From NCBI RefSeq assembly GCF_900156465.1, contig NZ_LT707064.1, forward strand, positions 4,293,001-4,357,000: a stretch of DNA of 64,000 bases, read 5' to 3'. Positions 45,960 through 54,750 of this stretch are shown piece by piece; positions within the stretch are counted from its first letter, which is position 1, and each line of letters opens with the position of its first letter. The stretch comes from Pseudomonas sp. 7SR1 (GTDB taxonomy: Bacteria > Pseudomonadota > Gammaproteobacteria > Pseudomonadales > Pseudomonadaceae). A program made the position numbers and the translations under genes. The notes under the pieces are model-generated. The model ran no database searches. It had not been told where the DNA came from and saw nothing but the letters and a program-made list of their open reading frames with translations.

Positions 45960-47216
45960 TCAGTAGTCGATGGGGTCGCGGATGATCGGGCAGGTCATGC
46001 AATGGCCGCCGCCGCGGCCGCGGCCCAGTTCGCTGGCGCTGATGGTGATCACTTCCACGCCGGCCTTGCGCAGCAGCGTGTTGGTGTAGGTGTTGCGGTC
46101 ATAGCCGATCACCACGCCGGGCTCCATGGCCACCACGTTGTTGCCGTCGTCCCATTGCTCGCGCTCGGCGGCGAAGCTGTTGCCACCGGTTTCCACCACC
46201 CGCAGCGCCGGCAGCTTGAGGGCGGCGGCCACGGTGTCGAGGAAGCTGCCTTCCTCGCGGCGCACGTCGATGCCGCCGGGCTTGCTCTCGTCGGGCCGCA
46301 GGGAGAAGGCGACGATCTGGCCGACGACTTCGGGGAAGATGGTCACCAGGTCGCGGTCGCAGAAACTGAACACGGTGTCCAGGTGCATGGCGGCACGGGA
46401 CTTGGGCAGGCCGGCGACGATCACCCGTTCCACGGCCTTGTGCTTGAACAGGTTCAGCGCCAGTTGGCCGATGGCCTGGCGGGACGAGCGCTCGCCCATG
46501 CCGATCAGCACCACGCCATTGCCGATGGGCATCACGTCACCGCCTTCGAGGGTGGCGTTGCCATGGTCCTGGTCCGGGTCGCCGTACCAGATCTGGAAGT
46601 CGGCGTGGGTGAACTCGGGGTGGAACTTGTAGATGGCGGTGGTCAGCAGGGTCTCCTGGCGACGCGCCGGCCAGTACATCGGGTTCAGGGTCACGCCGCC
46701 GTAGATCCAGCAGGTGGTGTCGCGGGTGAACTGGGTGTTGGGCAGCGGCGGCAGGATGAAGCTGGAGTGGCCGAGAAAATCGCGGAACATCTGGATGGTC
46801 TTGCCACCGAAGCTGTCCGGCAAGTCGTCGGCCGAGACGCCGCCGATCAGGAATTCGGCGATCTTGCGCGGTTCCAGGCTGCGCAGCCACGAACCGACTT
46901 CATTCACCAGGCCCAGGCCCACCGAATTGGCGGTGATCTTGCGCTGCAGGATCCAGTCCAGGGCGTCGGGCATGGCGACGATGTCGGTCAGCAGGTTGTG
47001 CATCTCCAGCACATCGATGCCGCGCTCGCGCATCTTGGTGACGAAATCGAAATGGTCGCGCTTGGCCTGGTTGACCCAGATCACATCGTCGAACAGCAGT
47101 TCGTCGCAGTTGTTCGGGGTCAAGCGCTGATGGGCCAGGCCTGGGGAGCACACCATGACTTTACGCAGTTTGCCGGCTTCGGAATGAACGCCGTACTTCA
47201 CTTTTTCCGTGGTCAT
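45960..47216 (-). CDS. arcA: Arginine deiminase ArcA
   Basis: 418 residues, exactly the Pseudomonas ArcA length. Guanidino-group hydrolase fold with [24 protein letters not shown], the His of MHLDTVFSF and the catalytic Cys in [10 protein letters not shown] near the C-terminus. It hydrolyses arginine to citrulline and ammonia, giving anaerobic ATP with ArcB and ArcC. The start is [15 protein letters not shown]. Confidence 0.97.
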   Translation of the reverse strand: MTTEKVKYGVHSEAGKLRKVMVCSPGLAHQRLTPNNCDELLFDDVIWVNQAKRDHFDFVTKMRERGIDVLEMHNLLTDIVAMPDALDWILQRKITANSVGLGLVNEVGSWLRSLEPRKIAEFLIGGVSADDLPDSFGGKTIQMFRDFLGHSSFILPPLPNTQFTRDTTCWIYGGVTLNPMYWPARRQETLLTTAIYKFHPEFTHADFQIWYGDPDQDHGNATLEGGDVMPIGNGVVLIGMGERSSRQAIGQLALNLFKHKAVERVIVAGLPKSRAAMHLDTVFSFCDRDLVTIFPEVVGQIVAFSLRPDESKPGGIDVRREEGSFLDTVAAALKLPALRVVETGGNSFAAEREQWDDGNNVVAMEPGVVIGYDRNTYTNTLLRKAGVEVITISASELGRGRGGGHCMTCPIIRDPIDY

Positions 47217-47242
47217 TACACATCCTCCAGTTGAACAGTCGG

Positions 47243-48670
47243 CTACAGGGTCAGGAAGCCGTCGTAGAGTCCATAGGCCGCCACCAGGGCGCCTGCGACC
47301 ACTGCGGCGAAAATCAGCTTCTCGACAGAGGTGAAAACCGGTTTGCCCAGCTCGCGCTTGGCCTTGGCGAACAGGATCGCGCCGGGGGCGTAGAGCAGGG
47401 CGGACAGCAGCAGGTACTTGATCCCGCCGGCATACAGCAGCCAGACGGCGTAGACCAGGGCGATGGCGCCGATGGCCAGGTCCTTGCGCCGCTCGGCCGC
47501 GAAACCCTCGTAGGTCTCGCCACGCACCGCCAGCAGCAGCGCGTAGGCCGCCGACCACAGGTACGGCACCAGGATCATCGAGGTGGCGAGGTAGATCAGG
47601 GACAGGTAGGTGCTGGCCGAGAACAGGGTGATGATCAAGAACAGCTGGACCATCGCGTTGGTCAGCCACAGGGCGTTGGCCGGTACGTGGTTGGCGTTCT
47701 CGCGGCGCAGGAACTCCGGCATGGTGTGGTCCTTGGCGGCGGCGAACATGATCTCGGCGCACAGCAGCACCCAGGACAAGAGGGCGCCCAGCAGCGAGAT
47801 GATCAGGCCGACGCTGATGAGCACCGCACCCCAGTGGCCCACCACGTGCTCCAGCACCGCGGCCATGGATGGATTCTGCAGCTTGGCCAGTTCCGGCTGG
47901 GTCATGATGCCCAGGGACAACACGTTCACCAGCACCAGGAACAGCAGCACGGTGATGAAGCCGATCACGGTGGCCTTGCCCACGTCGGTGCGTTTCTCGG
48001 CACGGGCGGAAAAGATGCTCGCCCCCTCGATGCCGATGAACACCCACACGGTGACCAGCATCATGTTGCGCACCTGGTTCATCACGCTGCCCAGGTCGGG
48101 GTTCATCGTGCCCCAGATGTCCCGGGTGAAGATCTCGAGCTTGAAGGCGAACAGTGCGATCAGCACGAACAGCAACAGCGGCACGACCTTGGCGACGGTG
48201 GTCACCAGGTTGATGAACGCCGCCTCCTTGATGCCGCGCAGCACCAGCCAATGCACCGCCCACAACAGCACCGAGGCACCGATCACCGCCGCCACGGTGT
48301 TGCCCTCGCCGAAAATCGGGAAGAAGTAGCCCAGGGTACTGAACAGCAGGACGAAATAACCGACGTTGCCCAACCAGGCGCTGATCCAGTAGCCCCAGGC
48401 CGAGGAGAAGCCCATGTAGTCGCCGAAACCGGCCTTGGCGTAGGCATACACGCCGCCGTCCAGGTCGGGTTTGCGGTTGGCCAGGGTCTGGAAGACGAAG
48501 GCCAGGGTCAGCATGCCGACGGCGGTGATGGCCCAACCGATCAGTACCGCTCCGACATCGGCGCTGGCGGCCATGTTCTGCGGCAGGGAAAAGATCCCGC
48601 CACCGATCATGGAGCCGACAACCAGTGCAACCAATGCACCAAGGTGCAGTTTTCCAGGCGCTTCAGACAT
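47243..48670 (-). CDS. arcD: Arginine/ornithine antiporter ArcD
   Basis: 475 residues, APC-superfamily antiporter with 12-13 membrane helices. It begins [25 protein letters not shown], the GSMIGGGIF motif of basic-amino-acid antiporters. It exchanges extracellular arginine for ornithine and is the first gene of the operon. GGAG precedes the start. A MITE-like element lies 34 bases upstream, in what should be the leader or promoter. Confidence 0.95.
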   Translation of the reverse strand: MSEAPGKLHLGALVALVVGSMIGGGIFSLPQNMAASADVGAVLIGWAITAVGMLTLAFVFQTLANRKPDLDGGVYAYAKAGFGDYMGFSSAWGYWISAWLGNVGYFVLLFSTLGYFFPIFGEGNTVAAVIGASVLLWAVHWLVLRGIKEAAFINLVTTVAKVVPLLLFVLIALFAFKLEIFTRDIWGTMNPDLGSVMNQVRNMMLVTVWVFIGIEGASIFSARAEKRTDVGKATVIGFITVLLFLVLVNVLSLGIMTQPELAKLQNPSMAAVLEHVVGHWGAVLISVGLIISLLGALLSWVLLCAEIMFAAAKDHTMPEFLRRENANHVPANALWLTNAMVQLFLIITLFSASTYLSLIYLATSMILVPYLWSAAYALLLAVRGETYEGFAAERRKDLAIGAIALVYAVWLLYAGGIKYLLLSALLYAPGAILFAKAKRELGKPVFTSVEKLIFAAVVAGALVAAYGLYDGFLTL

Positions 48671-48703
48671 GGCATGACTCCATAGGTGGCAAGCGGTGTT
48701 TTA

Positions 48704-48787
48704 GGCTCTGTACGAAAAGCCTTGATACTCGTTCAGGCAGCGTTGAAAACTGCCTGACCTTGATCTCAAGACTTTTCGTACAGCGCC
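48704..48787. mobile_element. MITE-like element directly upstream of arcD
   Basis: 84 bases with inverted ends GGCTCTGTACGAAAAG and CTTTTCGTACAGCGCC. An internal hairpin CAGGCAG...CTGCCTG and the core CTTGATACTCGTT are shared with the copy at 42624. It has no coding capacity. It starts 34 bases before the arcD start codon. Confidence 0.82.
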
Positions 48788-49090
48788 TGGTTTTTAAATA
48801 ACAAATTCCATGGTTTTGCCTTTCGCCGGATTGACGTTAGACAAGTTTTTAATGTTGTAAAGGATGCTTGTTTATTCTGTTTGTGCTTTGTATGTTTATT
48901 TGCAATTAAAAATAACTGCTGAGCTGTTTTTGTAATAAAGAGGGCAAGACATCGCCTCGATAGCGTGGTTTCTCGCGGAATGCTCGGGCAGGATTTCGTT
49001 TTGGGGCGTTCAATAGGGAATATTGAAAGGCAGGGGCAATATCCCAAGCGTTTGAAGGGTGCTTATGGATTTTGGCGATCAGTAAAGAAA
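48788..49090. other. AT-rich intergenic region without a gene
   Basis: The 303 bases between the arcD-upstream element and the HlyD gene are clearly richer in A+T than the surroundings (runs such as TTTTTAAATA, TTAAAAATAA). No credible ORF is seen. They probably contain the arc promoter. Confidence 0.6.
48831..48844 (-). promoter_or_regulatory. Weak ANR-box candidate for the arc operon
   Basis: TTGAC-GTTA-GACAA fits the TTGAT-N4-ATCAA box at 7 of 10 positions and is the best match upstream of arcD. No good -10 hexamer lies at class II distance. If used, the leader would include the MITE-like element. Confidence 0.35.
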
Positions 49091-50050
49091 TTAATGGAAT
49101 GGAAAGATATAGTTCATCCACGCAGCCATCCGCAACAGTATCTTGCGCATCATGCCTATATGGTGAAAGTGCTGACTATAAACCGCCGCCTGACCGTAGG
49201 CGCCACCGGGGACGAAGTCCCGATACTGGGTAAAATCCGGATCATTGATTTCAATGACGACAGGAACTCGACCTGGTGGCGGTGAGCCGGTATAGCTGGT
49301 GAGTGTTCCCGAAGGCTGAACCTGCCCCTCTCCGATGACGCTCAAGACACTCGCAACCTTGCCTTTGAATACTTTTCCCGGGATTCCGTCGAATGCCACT
49401 TCCGCTTCATCGCCAACGACCAGACGCAATAAACTGTTCTGGCGCATCCAGGCCGCGAAATATTGGCCCTCGTCAGGGATGAATATCATTGAAGGCCTTA
49501 GCGGTAGTTTGGTTGCCATCATCCCGGGCCGCAAGGAGACCTGTGCGACGAACCCTTTGCTCGGGGCACGCACGATCGTGTTATCCAATTCATATTGAGC
49601 GTGATCCAGCTGTGCTTGCAGATCGTCCGTACGGGCGATGGTGGCCTCCAGCTCCCGTTGGGTGCCAAAGCTGCGCTTGATCAGCTCGGTGATCCTGGCG
49701 CGATCGCCTTTTGCGGCGATCAGCTGCGCCTTGATTGACTTGACCCGGTACGTGAATGGCGTCGGGTCTATGCGAAATAGAATATCGCCCTTTTGAATGA
49801 GTTCGTTGCCTTTTACCGGAACCTCGATGACTTGACCACTGACGACCGGAATCACTGGGACGGAAACAAAATAATAACGGGCCACCTCTGAATAAGGGTG
49901 GTTGTAATTCATCGTAAAAATCAGGGCGCCAATGATAAGGATGCCGCCCAGGACAGCGGTAGGCACCGTCCATTTATTTAACGGAATATGGAAGATTTTA
50001 AAGATGGCAACACAGAGGGCGGCATAGGTCAAAATGAGCAAAAGGTCCAT
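49091..50050 (-). CDS. HlyD-family membrane-fusion protein (YiaV/EmrA-like)
   Basis: 319 residues. Two closely spaced membrane segments at the start (about 2-20 and 30-48) are followed by the HlyD arrangement: lipoyl-like VIPVVSGQVIEVPVKGNELIQKG (in part), a coiled coil (about 95-150) and a beta-barrel (IVRAPSKGFVAQVSLRPG). E. coli YiaV is the nearest recognised type, and its partner YiaW (DUF3302) is also next door here. The GC content is lower than the surrounding genes. Confidence 0.85.
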   Translation of the reverse strand: MDLLLILTYAALCVAIFKIFHIPLNKWTVPTAVLGGILIIGALIFTMNYNHPYSEVARYYFVSVPVIPVVSGQVIEVPVKGNELIQKGDILFRIDPTPFTYRVKSIKAQLIAAKGDRARITELIKRSFGTQRELEATIARTDDLQAQLDHAQYELDNTIVRAPSKGFVAQVSLRPGMMATKLPLRPSMIFIPDEGQYFAAWMRQNSLLRLVVGDEAEVAFDGIPGKVFKGKVASVLSVIGEGQVQPSGTLTSYTGSPPPGRVPVVIEINDPDFTQYRDFVPGGAYGQAAVYSQHFHHIGMMRKILLRMAAWMNYIFPFH

Positions 50051-50053
50051 GAC

Positions 50054-50425
50054 CTAAATACCCCCGTCGCTTTTGCTGGGTGCCGGTGTTTGTCGATTTT
50101 TGCCGGCGGATATTTCCAGTCGCTCAACGCGGCCTTGCAGTTCTGCCAGTTGCTGCTCTAACTGGGTAATGTGACTGAGGGGAGATTTACCATCGCCAAA
50201 ACCCCAGCCCCGATCCTCGCGATAGGCCATTGCCCAAATCCACAGAAATGGCCAAAGCGCATGCAGCGTGAACAGGCTGACCCAGCCGGTCGCATGGATG
50301 GCATCCTGGTGTGGGTGGTTTCGGTGCACGGCAATTTCATAAGGAATGTCGTGCAATAAGATGATTCCGTAGAAAAGGAACAGTCCGGCAAAGATCAGGA
50401 TACCCAGCGCAAAATAATCAAGCAC
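50054..50425 (-). CDS. DUF3302 inner-membrane protein (YiaW-like)
   Basis: The GTG at 50425 with GGGAGG in front gives 123 residues. Two membrane helices (about 5-25 and 45-66) are separated by LHDIPYEIAVHRNHPHQDAIHATGW (His-rich, quoted as a region). A C-terminal coiled coil (about 88-112) follows. DUF3302 proteins nearly always accompany a YiaV-type HlyD protein, here three bases downstream. The pair may make an export or envelope-stress device. Function is unproven. Confidence 0.85.
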   Translation of the reverse strand: MLDYFALGILIFAGLFLFYGIILLHDIPYEIAVHRNHPHQDAIHATGWVSLFTLHALWPFLWIWAMAYREDRGWGFGDGKSPLSHITQLEQQLAELQGRVERLEISAGKNRQTPAPSKSDGGI

Positions 50426-50640
50426 GACAGCCTCCCATCCGCACGGTTCACCATGAGGAATGATTGTAGTCGTGACTTTTCCATTCGCTTGGTCGACAAC
50501 AAAAATATCAGCGACCAGGCTTCACCACGGTGATGCAAGGGCTCCAGGCCGGGTCGAACAACGAGTCCCGGTAGAAGGGTGAACGATGAGTCTATTCGGT
50601 TCTTTCTGTTGGCTGCGCAGTCACTGACGCCTGCGGATAA

Positions 50641-51003
50641 TCATAATCTGCGCCGGAACGCTTCCAGTATTTCCTGTGTGCCTTTTTTCAGCTGCAACTG
50701 GGCGATGGCGTCCAGTGGATGCCAGAGGCAGTCGTGGATTTCATTCAATGGACGGGCCGCCTTCGAGTCGTTGACCGAGGCTTCGAATACGTGATGTTCG
50801 GTGCCGCCGTCGTTGAGGCGCATCAGGTAGAGCAGATTTTCAGCGGTCAGTCCGGTTTCTTCGGCCAGCTCCCTGAGGGCGGCATCGGCATGGGTTTCGC
50901 CGCGCTCGACGGTTCCACCCGGCAACGCCCAACGGCTGTTGGGCTTTCGCACCAACAGCACATGGCGATTTTCCTGGCAGATGACGGTCGCTCGAATTTT
51001 CAT
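50641..51003 (-). CDS. Nudix hydrolase
   Basis: I took the ATG at 51003 (MKIRATVICQENRHV), giving 120 residues; an in-frame GTG at 51018 adds five residues, and neither has a clear ribosome-binding site. The Nudix box is complete: GGTVERGETHADAALRELAEETGL (G-x5-E-x7-RELAEETG). It probably hydrolyses a nucleoside diphosphate derivative. The substrate cannot be told. It stands alone. Confidence 0.88.
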   Translation of the reverse strand: MKIRATVICQENRHVLLVRKPNSRWALPGGTVERGETHADAALRELAEETGLTAENLLYLMRLNDGGTEHHVFEASVNDSKAARPLNEIHDCLWHPLDAIAQLQLKKGTQEILEAFRRRL

Positions 51004-51292
51004 GGGGGTGTCCGGCACATCGCTGTCATAAAAATGAAATATAACTGAAACATAGGACGCAGGTCTTGTTGCAAGTGTTCAATCAGGTTTTTGGACTCTC
51101 TATCGGTACGACCACATCCATCCAGGAAAGATTGAACCTGATTCGAATGAATAGGTGCGGTCGAGTATCCCGTCTGAATCATGGTCGCCGGACAGGTCGA
51201 GCTGACCGGCCATCGCCTAAAATGAATCAGATGGGAAAAAAGGTATCCATGTTGAGTGGATAGCCACCCCGGGCAGTGGGGAGAGAGGAAAA
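51004..51292. other. Intergenic gap without a recognisable gene
   Basis: The 289 bases between the Nudix gene and the 62-residue ORF contain only short spurious frames and no repeat or RNA signature. Confidence 0.5.
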
Positions 51293-51481
51293 ATGACCAC
51301 TGTGGAAGACTTCAAGATCAAATCCCACGAGCTTCTTGTGGAGCTCGATGCGGCGACTTCGGAAATGATGACCCTTATCTGTGCCCACCAGATGACCGGT
51401 GCGGCCTGGGAAGAGGCGGTTCGGCGTCAGCATGAAGCCTATGAGCAGTGGATCGGCTATCTGAATGAGCGTCCCTCTTAG
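51293..51481 (+). CDS. Small helical protein of unknown function
   Basis: 62 residues, AGAGGAAAA before the ATG. It is wholly helical and acidic (MTTVEDFKIKSHELLVELDA, AAWEEAVRRQHEAYEQWIGYL). A Pseudomonas-type orphan. The TAG stop coincides with the decayed end of a MITE-like element. Confidence 0.65.
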   Translation: MTTVEDFKIKSHELLVELDAATSEMMTLICAHQMTGAAWEEAVRRQHEAYEQWIGYLNERPS

Positions 51482-51483
51482 CC

Positions 51484-51655
51484 GCAGTACGAAAAAGCCT
51501 TGATACTCGTTTATGCGGCATTGAGAACAGGCTCGTGCGCGAGTCCGGTCGAGATGCTTGTTGACAGCCGGTAGACTCCGCTTCCTCGCCCCGTTTCCCT
51601 TGCCTGGCCTTCGCGCAAACCTATGCAGGCAACGTCAGGACATCTGGCAGATTTT
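51484..51655. mobile_element. Decayed copy of the MITE-like element
   Basis: GCAGTACGAAAAAGCCTTGATACTCGTT (start; core shared with the copies at 42624 and 48704) is followed by drifting sequence that still resembles the 42624 copy (GACTCCGCTTCCTCGCC, CCCTTGCCTGGCCTT). No clear right end. Confidence 0.5.
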
Positions 51656-51713
51656 TTGAACGGTCCCGGGGCGCCCAGGCCTAATCCTTAGACCTTGAAT
51701 GGAGGATTGGGCC

Positions 51714-51941
51714 ATGTCTGAATTAGCCAGTTATTTCTGGATTGCTGTCGCAGTGCTTTTGCTGCTGGTAGATCTCTGGGCAATCGTCAGCGTCTTTCGC
51801 AGCGACAAATCAGCCGGTACCAAGGCCGGCTGGGCCCTGTTACTGATTATCCTGCCGGTAGTGGGCTTGATCATCTGGGGCGTGGCTGGTCCACGCGGGG
51901 TCAAGGAGCCGCCGTCGTCGCCGGAGCACAGCAAAGGCTAG
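51714..51941 (+). CDS. PLDc_N-type small membrane protein
   Basis: 75 residues from the ATG at 51714, with GGAGG nine bases before it. Two membrane segments (about 7-26 and 40-59) with the pattern LLLLVDLWAIVSVFRSD...GTKAGWALLLIILPVVGLIIWG identify the phospholipase-D-nuclease N-terminal (PLDc_N) family; the two parts are quoted separately. Function unknown. Confidence 0.82.
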   Translation: MSELASYFWIAVAVLLLLVDLWAIVSVFRSDKSAGTKAGWALLLIILPVVGLIIWGVAGPRGVKEPPSSPEHSKG

Positions 51942-51970
51942 TCGTCGGGTATTGCTCGCAGGGCTGAACA

Positions 51971-52399
51971 TCAGCGATTCTGCCAGCGGCCGCCGGTGGT
52001 TTCGCAGTCCTTTTTTGCCTGCTGCAGTTGCTCGACACCGTAGTAGTACCAGATGACTTGCGCGTCGTCCGGGATGTTGGCCGAGCCCCCCGTCCTGTCT
52101 TTGCTGGTGGAATGCGGATTGGCCAGGGCTTCCTGGGTCAGCCTGGCCTCGCATGTGGCGACGTGGCCGGCAGCGCAGCGTTCGACCGGTGTCTTGCGGG
52201 TGCTCAGGGTTCCCTTGCTTTCATTGCTGCAAGACCAGCCGATGGCTTCGGCGGGCACGCCTTTGTACTCATAGCAACTGTGGGTTTCGATTTCCGACAC
52301 TGACTGGCTCTGGGACTGGGTCCTGACATCGCAGCCTTGTGCCATGACGGCGGTGGGGCTGGCGCAAGCCGTCATCAGCAGCAGGACTTTGGCGTTCAT
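51971..52399 (-). CDS. Secreted cysteine-containing hypothetical protein
   Basis: The ATG at 52399 with AAGGAG gives 142 residues. A signal peptide (about 1-21, ending VMA) precedes a small Cys-rich protein. The eight or so cysteines in the mature part (QGCDVRT, HSCYEY, WSCSNE, VERCAAGHVATCEA, KKDCETTGG) suggest disulphides. No family is recognised. Confidence 0.72.
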   Translation of the reverse strand: MNAKVLLLMTACASPTAVMAQGCDVRTQSQSQSVSEIETHSCYEYKGVPAEAIGWSCSNESKGTLSTRKTPVERCAAGHVATCEARLTQEALANPHSTSKDRTGGSANIPDDAQVIWYYYGVEQLQQAKKDCETTGGRWQNR

Positions 52400-52520
52400 G
52401 ATGGATCTCCTTTTCGCGGTTTTTGCACCTGTTTCAATATCGAGGAGCAAAAAGCCGCCGCGTTCCATCGATTTTCAGGGTCGACGTACGTGAGCAGACG
52501 CGGGGCTGACGCGCTTGAAG

Positions 52521-52751
52521 CTAGCGGAATTTGGGCAAGGGCCGTTCGACTGGCTTGAGTGACGACAGGGCGTGCTGGATCGACGGGGCATCCTTCTCGA
52601 TGTCGTTGAGGCGGTCCCGGATGCGTACGGCCGTTGGATGGCCGCCGTTGTGGTCGACCCAGTCGGCGATTTCCTTGCAGGCAGCCGTCAACCGGGCCTG
52701 GCGCGATTCCAGCAGGGTGAGCAGGGTGGTGATGGACTCTTTTTCAGACAT
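52521..52751 (-). CDS. Small helical hypothetical protein
   Basis: 76 residues with GGAGG before the ATG at 52751. It is predicted to be helical throughout (SITTLLTLLESRQARLTAACKE, only in part; VRIRDRLNDIEKD). Same direction as the two neighbours but widely spaced. Function unknown. Confidence 0.68.
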   Translation of the reverse strand: MSEKESITTLLTLLESRQARLTAACKEIADWVDHNGGHPTAVRIRDRLNDIEKDAPSIQHALSSLKPVERPLPKFR

Positions 52752-52903
52752 GTCACACCTCCAATTCAGAGTTGATCGAGCAGCACGAGGCCCGCTGGAG
52801 GCGGGTCGTGCTGTCGATTAAGCGTAGTAGAGTTATCGGGGTTGCGCCGCAGGCTCCGGCACCCGGCTGGACAGCCGGCACGCCGGAAAAAGGGTTTGTA
52901 TGA

Positions 52904-53158
52904 TCAGCCGGATTCCTTGATCCAGCTCGGTGCGACGCTTGCGCGCCAGCGCACATCCGTGATGCCGTATTTCTCCGCAAGGGGCTTGGTGACCCGCTTG
53001 ACCTTTTCTCTCCCGAATTTGGGTATGCGCCCGACACCTGCGTCGCAACTGGCCCAATGCCAAGCCTCGGAGTTATTCATCACCTCTGCTCGAATGATGA
53101 ATGACTTGGGTTCGCCATGGAGCATGTAGTCGATGATGTAAAGCGATGGCCCGCCCAT
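52904..53158 (-). CDS. DUF6555-like small Pseudomonas protein
   Basis: 84 residues with GGAGG before the ATG. The sequence MGGPSLYIIDYMLHGEPKSF, then MNNSEAWHWASCDAGVGR and KPLAEKYGITDVRW is a pattern I know from a Pseudomonas-restricted DUF. The Trp/His/Cys cluster is the conserved core. Function unknown. Confidence 0.78.
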   Translation of the reverse strand: MGGPSLYIIDYMLHGEPKSFIIRAEVMNNSEAWHWASCDAGVGRIPKFGREKVKRVTKPLAEKYGITDVRWRASVAPSWIKESG

Positions 53159-53392
53159 AAATCCTCCCTAATTTAGTCCTATACGGATGGATGCGGAGGC
53201 GTCCGGAAAATTCCATCGGATTTCCAGACGGTCAGGACAAGGCCTGAAAAGGGCGGCATTGAGCGCCGGAAGCGAAACCCACCGGAAGCGTTCGCGGCCA
53301 GGAACCAAACCCGGTTAACCTTCTCCAAGCTGGGCTTGAGCACCATGGCCAGGGAACGAAGGCGAAGCAGTCAGCATCATGAAAGGTAGAAC

Positions 53393-54292
53393 ATGAGGAA
53401 CCTCGCCAGGGTAGTGGTCAGTGTAGTCCTTGCCTGTGGTTTGGCGGGATGTATCGGACCGCCCATCGAACTCACCGCGCAAACCGAGCAACGGCTGCGT
53501 ACGCAACCGCCGATCCGTTTCCTCCTGACATTCGATGACGGGCCCAGCGCATCGTCTTTCTGGAACCCTAGCCTGAGCGTGCTGGATGCCCTTGCGGATA
53601 ATCCGGTGCAACCCGGTATCAAGGCGGTATTTTTCGTACAGACTCGTGCCCCGCGTGCCGGTGGCAGCGAAATCGGTCGCTCGGTGATGCAGCGTGAGCA
53701 ACGCGAAGGGCACGTACTGGGCTTTCACACTGCCACAGGGTGGCATACCAATCATCGCTCCCTCGGTCCCGACGAGCTGGAGCAGTCACTGGTCAACGGC
53801 GCAGCCGATATCGCGGCGATCACCGGTGTCGCTCCGACCTTGGTGAGGCCGCCGTTCTGGAGCTATGACAGGCGCACCTTCGCGGCTTATCAACGGCAGG
53901 GCATGCACGTATTGCTCACCGATCTGAGTGCCAACGACGGCAAGGTCTGGGGCATCACGGCCAGTCCGCGTCGGCGGATCAACCTGATACGCCAGCTTTC
54001 AGAGGTACGCGAGCGCATCGCGGCCGGGGAGCTTGCGGCGGTGGAGGGGGTGATCCCGGTGGTGGTGACCTTTCATGATCTCAACCGCTACACCGCCCGG
54101 CACGCCCGGGAATATCTGCAGATCCTGCTGGACGCCGCCAGGGCCACCGGGGTCAAGACCGATGCCAAGCCGTTCTATGACGACCGCCAGGCACTGGAGC
54201 GAGCCGCCATGGCACGTACGGTCAAGGAAAGCGGTCAGCCGGTGCGCCTGCCGGGCCTGTGGGACTGGATATGGGATTCGGACGCGCGATGA
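53393..54292 (+). CDS. Lipoprotein polysaccharide deacetylase (NodB/CE4 family)
   Basis: 299 residues. A lipoprotein signal ends in the lipobox LAGC (about residue 20). The NodB domain follows from about 42: motif 1 LTFDDGPS (metal-binding Asp pair), motif 2 GFHTATGWHTNH, motif 3 RPPFWSYDRRTF, and the late VVVTFHDLN with its His. The enzyme probably removes acetyl groups from an envelope polysaccharide in the periplasm. It is a single gene. Confidence 0.88.
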   Translation: MRNLARVVVSVVLACGLAGCIGPPIELTAQTEQRLRTQPPIRFLLTFDDGPSASSFWNPSLSVLDALADNPVQPGIKAVFFVQTRAPRAGGSEIGRSVMQREQREGHVLGFHTATGWHTNHRSLGPDELEQSLVNGAADIAAITGVAPTLVRPPFWSYDRRTFAAYQRQGMHVLLTDLSANDGKVWGITASPRRRINLIRQLSEVRERIAAGELAAVEGVIPVVVTFHDLNRYTARHAREYLQILLDAARATGVKTDAKPFYDDRQALERAAMARTVKESGQPVRLPGLWDWIWDSDAR

Positions 54293-54394
54293 GCTGCATG
54301 ATCGGTGGGGTGCGTCACGACGTTCGGTGCGCATCCCGGCACGAAGTGCGTGTAAGGTAGGCGAGCTAACCTGGTTATCTCGGAGGAGTTGACG

Positions 54395-54586
54395 ATGAGT
54401 ACCGCGATGCTGACGAAAATGCACATCAACGGTTATGACGTTCTCAGCGTAAACAGCGGCCCTTGGAGGGTCTGTACCCAGGCTGACCGACTGGGATCCT
54501 TTGCTTCCCGTGAAGAAGCGCTGGCATACGCCGCCGCGTTGCCGGTCAGGAAGAACCGTGATGAGCGTACTGCCAGCGACAAATAG
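54395..54586 (+). CDS. Small hypothetical protein
   Basis: 63 residues from the ATG at 54395 with a strong GGAGGAG. The middle (INGYDVLSVNSGPWRVCTQAD) followed by SREEALAYAAAL resembles a DUF2188-like beta-strand and helix. It is probably real because of the ribosome-binding site and codon use. No function is known. Confidence 0.65.
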   Translation: MSTAMLTKMHINGYDVLSVNSGPWRVCTQADRLGSFASREEALAYAAALPVRKNRDERTASDK

Positions 54587-54750
54587 CGCCGGTGGTTGAC
54601 GGTTTGGCTCGCGAAGGCGCAGAACAATTGCCACGAGGCGGATTGTCTCGTCGTCTTCGCGGGCTCGGGCTCCAGGCCGTGAGCCAGCGCTGCTGGCAAT
54701 CGGTTTGAAGCGTGTCCAATGCTCTGCGGGCGCCGTCAGGCGAGCCACCT

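Noticed and set aside
45840..48685. Two long plus-strand open frames across arcA and arcD
   Set aside because: Both are shadows of well-identified arc genes and have no ribosome-binding site or family match.
48722..48735. TTGATACTCGTTCA as an ANR box in front of arcD
   Set aside because: Only the left half fits. The same sequence is part of the MITE-like element core in all copies, so it is not specific to arcD.
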